Below, piece by piece: positions 61,448 to 64,000 of a stretch of DNA of 64,000 bases. A program made the position numbers and the translations under genes. Where the stretch lies: the NCBI GenBank assembly GCA_030038195.1, contig JASHPJ010000024.1:1-64000 (forward strand), given 5' to 3'. The notes under the pieces were generated by a model. That model was not told the origin of the DNA, did not search any database, and saw only the letters and a program-made list of their open reading frames with translations. The stretch comes from Acidobacteriaceae bacterium (GTDB taxonomy: Bacteria; Acidobacteriota; Terriglobia; Terriglobales; Acidobacteriaceae). How positions within the stretch are numbered: the first letter of the stretch is position 1; the number at the start of each line of letters is the position of its first letter.

Positions 61448-62687
61448 TATGCTGCTCGTTGCCCGGCGCGAGTACCTTGAGCAGATACGCGGCCGCGCCT
61501 TTCGTTTTTCCACGGTCCTGGTGCCGGCACTGGTTATCGCCCTGCTGGGCGTGAGCGCCTTCACCGGCCGCAAGATGGGCGCCGGCAGGCACATCGTCGT
61601 TGCCGCCGACAATGCCGCCCTCGCCTCCGACATCCGTTCCAGCCTGCTCGACGACAAGAAGGCGCGCTACACCGTTGACGTCGTCGCTCCCCTTACCGAC
61701 GAGGATCGCGCCCGGCTCCTCGCGCGCGTTGCAGACAAATCCATTGATGGGCTGCTCACCGTCACCGGCTCGGCTTCCGGCGCGCCGCGCGTGACTTACA
61801 CCTCGGTGTCCAGGGCCGACCTGATGGACACCTCGCTGCTCAAGACCGCCGTCACCTATGGCCTGCTCGATCTCCGCCTCACCCAGCGCGGAATGACTCC
61901 GGAACAGGCTCGCTCACTCGTCGAAAGCGTTCCCATTGAAACGCTGCAGGTCTCGAAAGATGGCAAGACCGGCAAGAGCGAGGGCATGGCGCCGTTCTAC
62001 AAGGCCACGTTCATGACCTTTCTCATGACCATGCCCATCCTGCTTTATGGTCTCGACATGGCCCGCTCCATCGTGGAAGAAAAAAACTCGCGCATCTTTG
62101 AGGTGATGCTTTCCGTCACCCGCGCCGACGATCTGCTCACCGGCAAGCTGCTCGGCGTGGGCGCCGTCGGGCTCACCCAGATCGCCATCTGGGTTGCAGC
62201 CGCAGCCCTGCTCAGCGGCTCGGCGCTGCTCCAGCCTCTGCTCAGCGGAGACGTCAAGATTCACTTCTCCTGGCTGGAGGCAGTCTTCTTTCCCATCTAC
62301 TTCGTGCTGGGATTTTTCCTCTACAGCGCCTTCTTCTCCGGCCTCGCCGCCACCTGTGAGACTGCACAGGACCTGCAGATGTACGTCTCGCTGGCCGTCG
62401 TGCCCACCTGGACCAGCTTCGCCATCCTGCCCTTTCTGCTCAATAATCCCAGCTCGCCGTGGGTGGTTGCCGCGTCCATTTTTCCTCCAACTGCTCCGCT
62501 GGTGATGGTGCCGCGCATCGGCCTGCTGGCGCCGCCCGCCTGGCAGATCGCGCTTTCTCTCGCCGCTCTGCTCGCCGCCATCTGGGCCGTGATCTGGGTT
62601 GCATCGCGGCTCTATCGCGTAGGCATCCTCATGTATGGCAAGCGCGCCACGCTGCCCGAGCTGCTGCGCTGGCTGCGCTACAGCTAA
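61440..62687 (+). CDS. ABC-2 type exporter, permease
   Basis: This 415-residue permease has an N-terminal helix (FRFSTVLVPALVIALLGVSA), a large extracytoplasmic domain (about 45-190), then about five C-terminal helices (FMTFLMTMPILLYGLDMARS; SRIFEVMLSVTRADDLLTGK; LGFFLYSAFFSGLAATCE). The SRIFEVMLS word is typical of NatB/YhaP-like permeases. ATG at 61440 overlaps the ATPase gene. Substrate unknown. Confidence 0.88.
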   Translation: MRNMLLVARREYLEQIRGRAFRFSTVLVPALVIALLGVSAFTGRKMGAGRHIVVAADNAALASDIRSSLLDDKKARYTVDVVAPLTDEDRARLLARVADKSIDGLLTVTGSASGAPRVTYTSVSRADLMDTSLLKTAVTYGLLDLRLTQRGMTPEQARSLVESVPIETLQVSKDGKTGKSEGMAPFYKATFMTFLMTMPILLYGLDMARSIVEEKNSRIFEVMLSVTRADDLLTGKLLGVGAVGLTQIAIWVAAAALLSGSALLQPLLSGDVKIHFSWLEAVFFPIYFVLGFFLYSAFFSGLAATCETAQDLQMYVSLAVVPTWTSFAILPFLLNNPSSPWVVAASIFPPTAPLVMVPRIGLLAPPAWQIALSLAALLAAIWAVIWVASRLYRVGILMYGKRATLPELLRWLRYS

Positions 62688-62697
62688 AATTAACGTA

Positions 62698-63393
62698 GTG
62701 ACCACGCAAGCCAGCCCCAGATTCACCTTTAGCCAGCGCCTCACCCTCGCCCTTGTTCCGCGCATCGTCTGGGCTCTGCTCCGGCTGGTCGGTCTCACTT
62801 GGCGTTTCCAGGTCATTGCCGAAGCAGATGCAACGCCGCTGCCCGGCGGCGCCGGCGCGGGCGCTGAAGTCTTTGCCTTCTGGCATCAGTGCGTGCTGCC
62901 CTGCGCCATCTACTTCCGCCGCACCGGCGCCACCATCCTCATCAGCCGCAGCTTTGACGGCGAGCTCATCACCCGCATCCTCGCCCTCTTCGGCTTTCGC
63001 GCCGTGCGCGGATCAAGCTCGCGCGGCGCCCGCGAAGGACTGCTCGGCTTGAAGCAGGCCATCGAGAGCGGCCATCCCGCCATCTTCACTGCCGACGGCC
63101 CGCGCGGTCCCATCTATCGCGCCAAGATGGGCCCTATCAAGCTGGCGCAGTTGACCGGCGCGCGCATCGGCTCATTTCATCTCGAGCCGAAGCATGCCTG
63201 GCGCATGCATTCCTGGGATCGCTTCCTGGTGCCATGGCCTTTCACCCGCATCGTAGTGAGCTGGTCGCGCTGGACGCAGGTGCCTGCCGATCTGCCTGAA
63301 GCTGATTTCGAATCGAAGCGCGAAGAGCTCGACGCCGCTATCGAGCGCGCGCGCCTCAACGCGCTCGCGCATCTCGGAAAGGCCGCGCAATGA
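62698..63393 (+). CDS. DUF374-family acyltransferase (lipid A-type)
   Basis: This 231-residue inner-membrane-associated protein of the lysophospholipid acyltransferase-like DUF374 family has an N-terminal hydrophobic segment ([18 protein letters not shown]), [15 protein letters not shown] (the H-x-C/D-type catalytic region), [17 protein letters not shown] and [15 protein letters not shown]. Such proteins are found near Kdo and lipid A genes and may acylate lipopolysaccharide. The GTG start at 62698 is ten bases after the permease stop and has no clear ribosome site. The stop overlaps the queA start (ATGA). Confidence 0.8.
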   Translation: MTTQASPRFTFSQRLTLALVPRIVWALLRLVGLTWRFQVIAEADATPLPGGAGAGAEVFAFWHQCVLPCAIYFRRTGATILISRSFDGELITRILALFGFRAVRGSSSRGAREGLLGLKQAIESGHPAIFTADGPRGPIYRAKMGPIKLAQLTGARIGSFHLEPKHAWRMHSWDRFLVPWPFTRIVVSWSRWTQVPADLPEADFESKREELDAAIERARLNALAHLGKAAQ

Positions 63394-64000
63394 CCGGCCG
63401 GCAGGAATCAGCGGCAAGCCGTGAAGATCTGCGGGTCTCTGACTTCGACTTCGAGCTGCCCGAAGAGCTCATTGCCCAGCAGCCTCCCGCCCAGCGTGGC
63501 TCGAGCCGCATGCTCGTCATGCACCGCGCTACCGGCGCGCTCGCTGATTCGAGCTTCGCCGAGCTTCCGTCGCTGCTCAGGCCCGGCGACCTGCTCGTGC
63601 TGAATGACAGCCGCGTGATTCCAGCGCGCCTCTACGCGCGGCGCACCCTAGTCCGCGAGCGCGATACCCCGGGGTCCCCAACGGCAGGTCTCAGCCGTTG
63701 GAGTAGAGAACGGCCCACCGGACGCATCGAAGTCATGCTCACCGAGCCGGCCGGCGGCAACTGCTGGCGCGCCCTGGTGCGCCCCGGCCGCAAGGTGGCC
63801 ATCGGCGAGCGGCTGGTCTTTCCCGCGCCCACCGGCGAAATGCTGCTCGAAGCCGAGGTGCTGGAGCGCGGACCCTTCGGCGAGCGGCTGCTTGCGTTTG
63901 CGCCGGTCGATGATGCACGGGAAGACTTCTTCGCCATTCTTGACCGCATCGGCCACACGCCGCTTCCGCCTTACATCCACCGCGACGATGCGGACACCGA
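63390..64000 (+). CDS. queA: S-adenosylmethionine:tRNA ribosyltransferase-isomerase, 5' part
   Basis: QueA makes the epoxyqueuosine precursor on tRNA. The visible 203 codons carry [40 protein letters not shown] and [15 protein letters not shown], all typical. Between LYARR and [10 protein letters not shown] is an extra segment (about residues 87-110, including [13 protein letters not shown]) that in Escherichia coli QueA is only about four residues long. It is encoded by a palindromic repeat. The gene runs off the window. It is translated with the acyltransferase gene by ATGA overlap. Confidence 0.93.
   Translation, partial: MTGRQESAASREDLRVSDFDFELPEELIAQQPPAQRGSSRMLVMHRATGALADSSFAELPSLLRPGDLLVLNDSRVIPARLYARRTLVRERDTPGSPTAGLSRWSRERPTGRIEVMLTEPAGGNCWRALVRPGRKVAIGERLVFPAPTGEMLLEAEVLERGPFGERLLAFAPVDDAREDFFAILDRIGHTPLPPYIHRDDADT
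63644..63716 (+). repeat. Palindromic insertion inside queA
   Basis: An in-frame segment containing CCCCGGGG (63667-63674) and the hairpin CCAACGGC-AGGTCTCA-GCCGTTGG (63678-63701). It encodes roughly 23 residues that normal QueA lacks. The flanking frame is unbroken. Confidence 0.7.

Overview
The window reads as chromosome of an Acidobacteriia (subdivision 1 Acidobacteria, Acidobacteriaceae-like) bacterium. This is inferred from the GC-rich genes, Gram-negative envelope genes (BBP2-type porin, OmpA lipoprotein, MCE/MlaD protein, DUF374 acyltransferase), tandem GSII and GSI glutamine synthetases, many Tat/Sec-exported proteins, and intergenic spaces packed with short palindromic repeats. Fifty protein genes plus one IS transposase fragment are called. 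No rRNA, tRNA, CRISPR array or prophage was seen.

Layout. 1-0.23 kb: end of an IS1595-like insertion sequence. 0.5-9.0 kb: porin, APC permease, PP2C phosphatase with Ser/Thr kinase, then GSII and GSI. 9.2-15.2 kb: MgtC/DUF4010 membrane protein, two exported proteins of unknown role, FAD-linked oxidase and a 55-residue membrane protein. 15.4-26.5 kb: uvrA, CPBP protease, pyrE, OmpA lipoprotein, uvrC, exported TPR/thioredoxin-fold protein, zinc-ribbon protein, S4 RNA-binding protein and trxA. 26.7-36.8 kb: a candidate small RNA, thrC-thrB, modABC, murB, bacilliredoxin, GH27 alpha-galactosidase, proline dehydrogenase and a small zinc-ribbon protein. 37.4-46.1 kb: hemE-hemH, an ABC-2 exporter, an enolase-superfamily enzyme and two APC permeases. 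46.2-54.4 kb: thiE, DinB, a PQQ propeller protein with two inserted cytochrome c domains, a multicopper oxidase, an MCE protein with five 34-residue repeats, acpS and an orphan protein. 54.5-64 kb: recG, Tat-exported Gfo/Idh/MocA oxidoreductase, AAA+ ATPase, a second ABC-2 exporter, DUF374 acyltransferase and the 5' part of queA.

Most genes are ordinary housekeeping functions in short operons with ATGA-type overlaps (uvrA/CPBP, thrC/thrB, modB/modC, the two ABC exporters, acyltransferase/queA). Functional sets are nitrogen assimilation (permease, GSII, GSI, close to a kinase/phosphatase pair), nucleotide excision repair (uvrA, uvrC), haem synthesis (hemE, hemH), threonine synthesis, molybdate uptake and periplasmic redox (PQQ-cytochrome fusion, multicopper oxidase).

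The unusual material is mainly non-coding. At least five families of short palindromic or terminal-inverted-repeat elements fill the gaps. One family shares its end sequence with the IS at the window edge, so it looks like MITEs mobilised by that transposase, and two copies supply the stop codon of the gene before them. Two genes, uvrC and queA, carry in-frame insertions that look like the same sort of repeat. Upstream of trxA, a strong promoter followed about 137 nt later by a hairpin/U-tract terminator suggests an undescribed small RNA.
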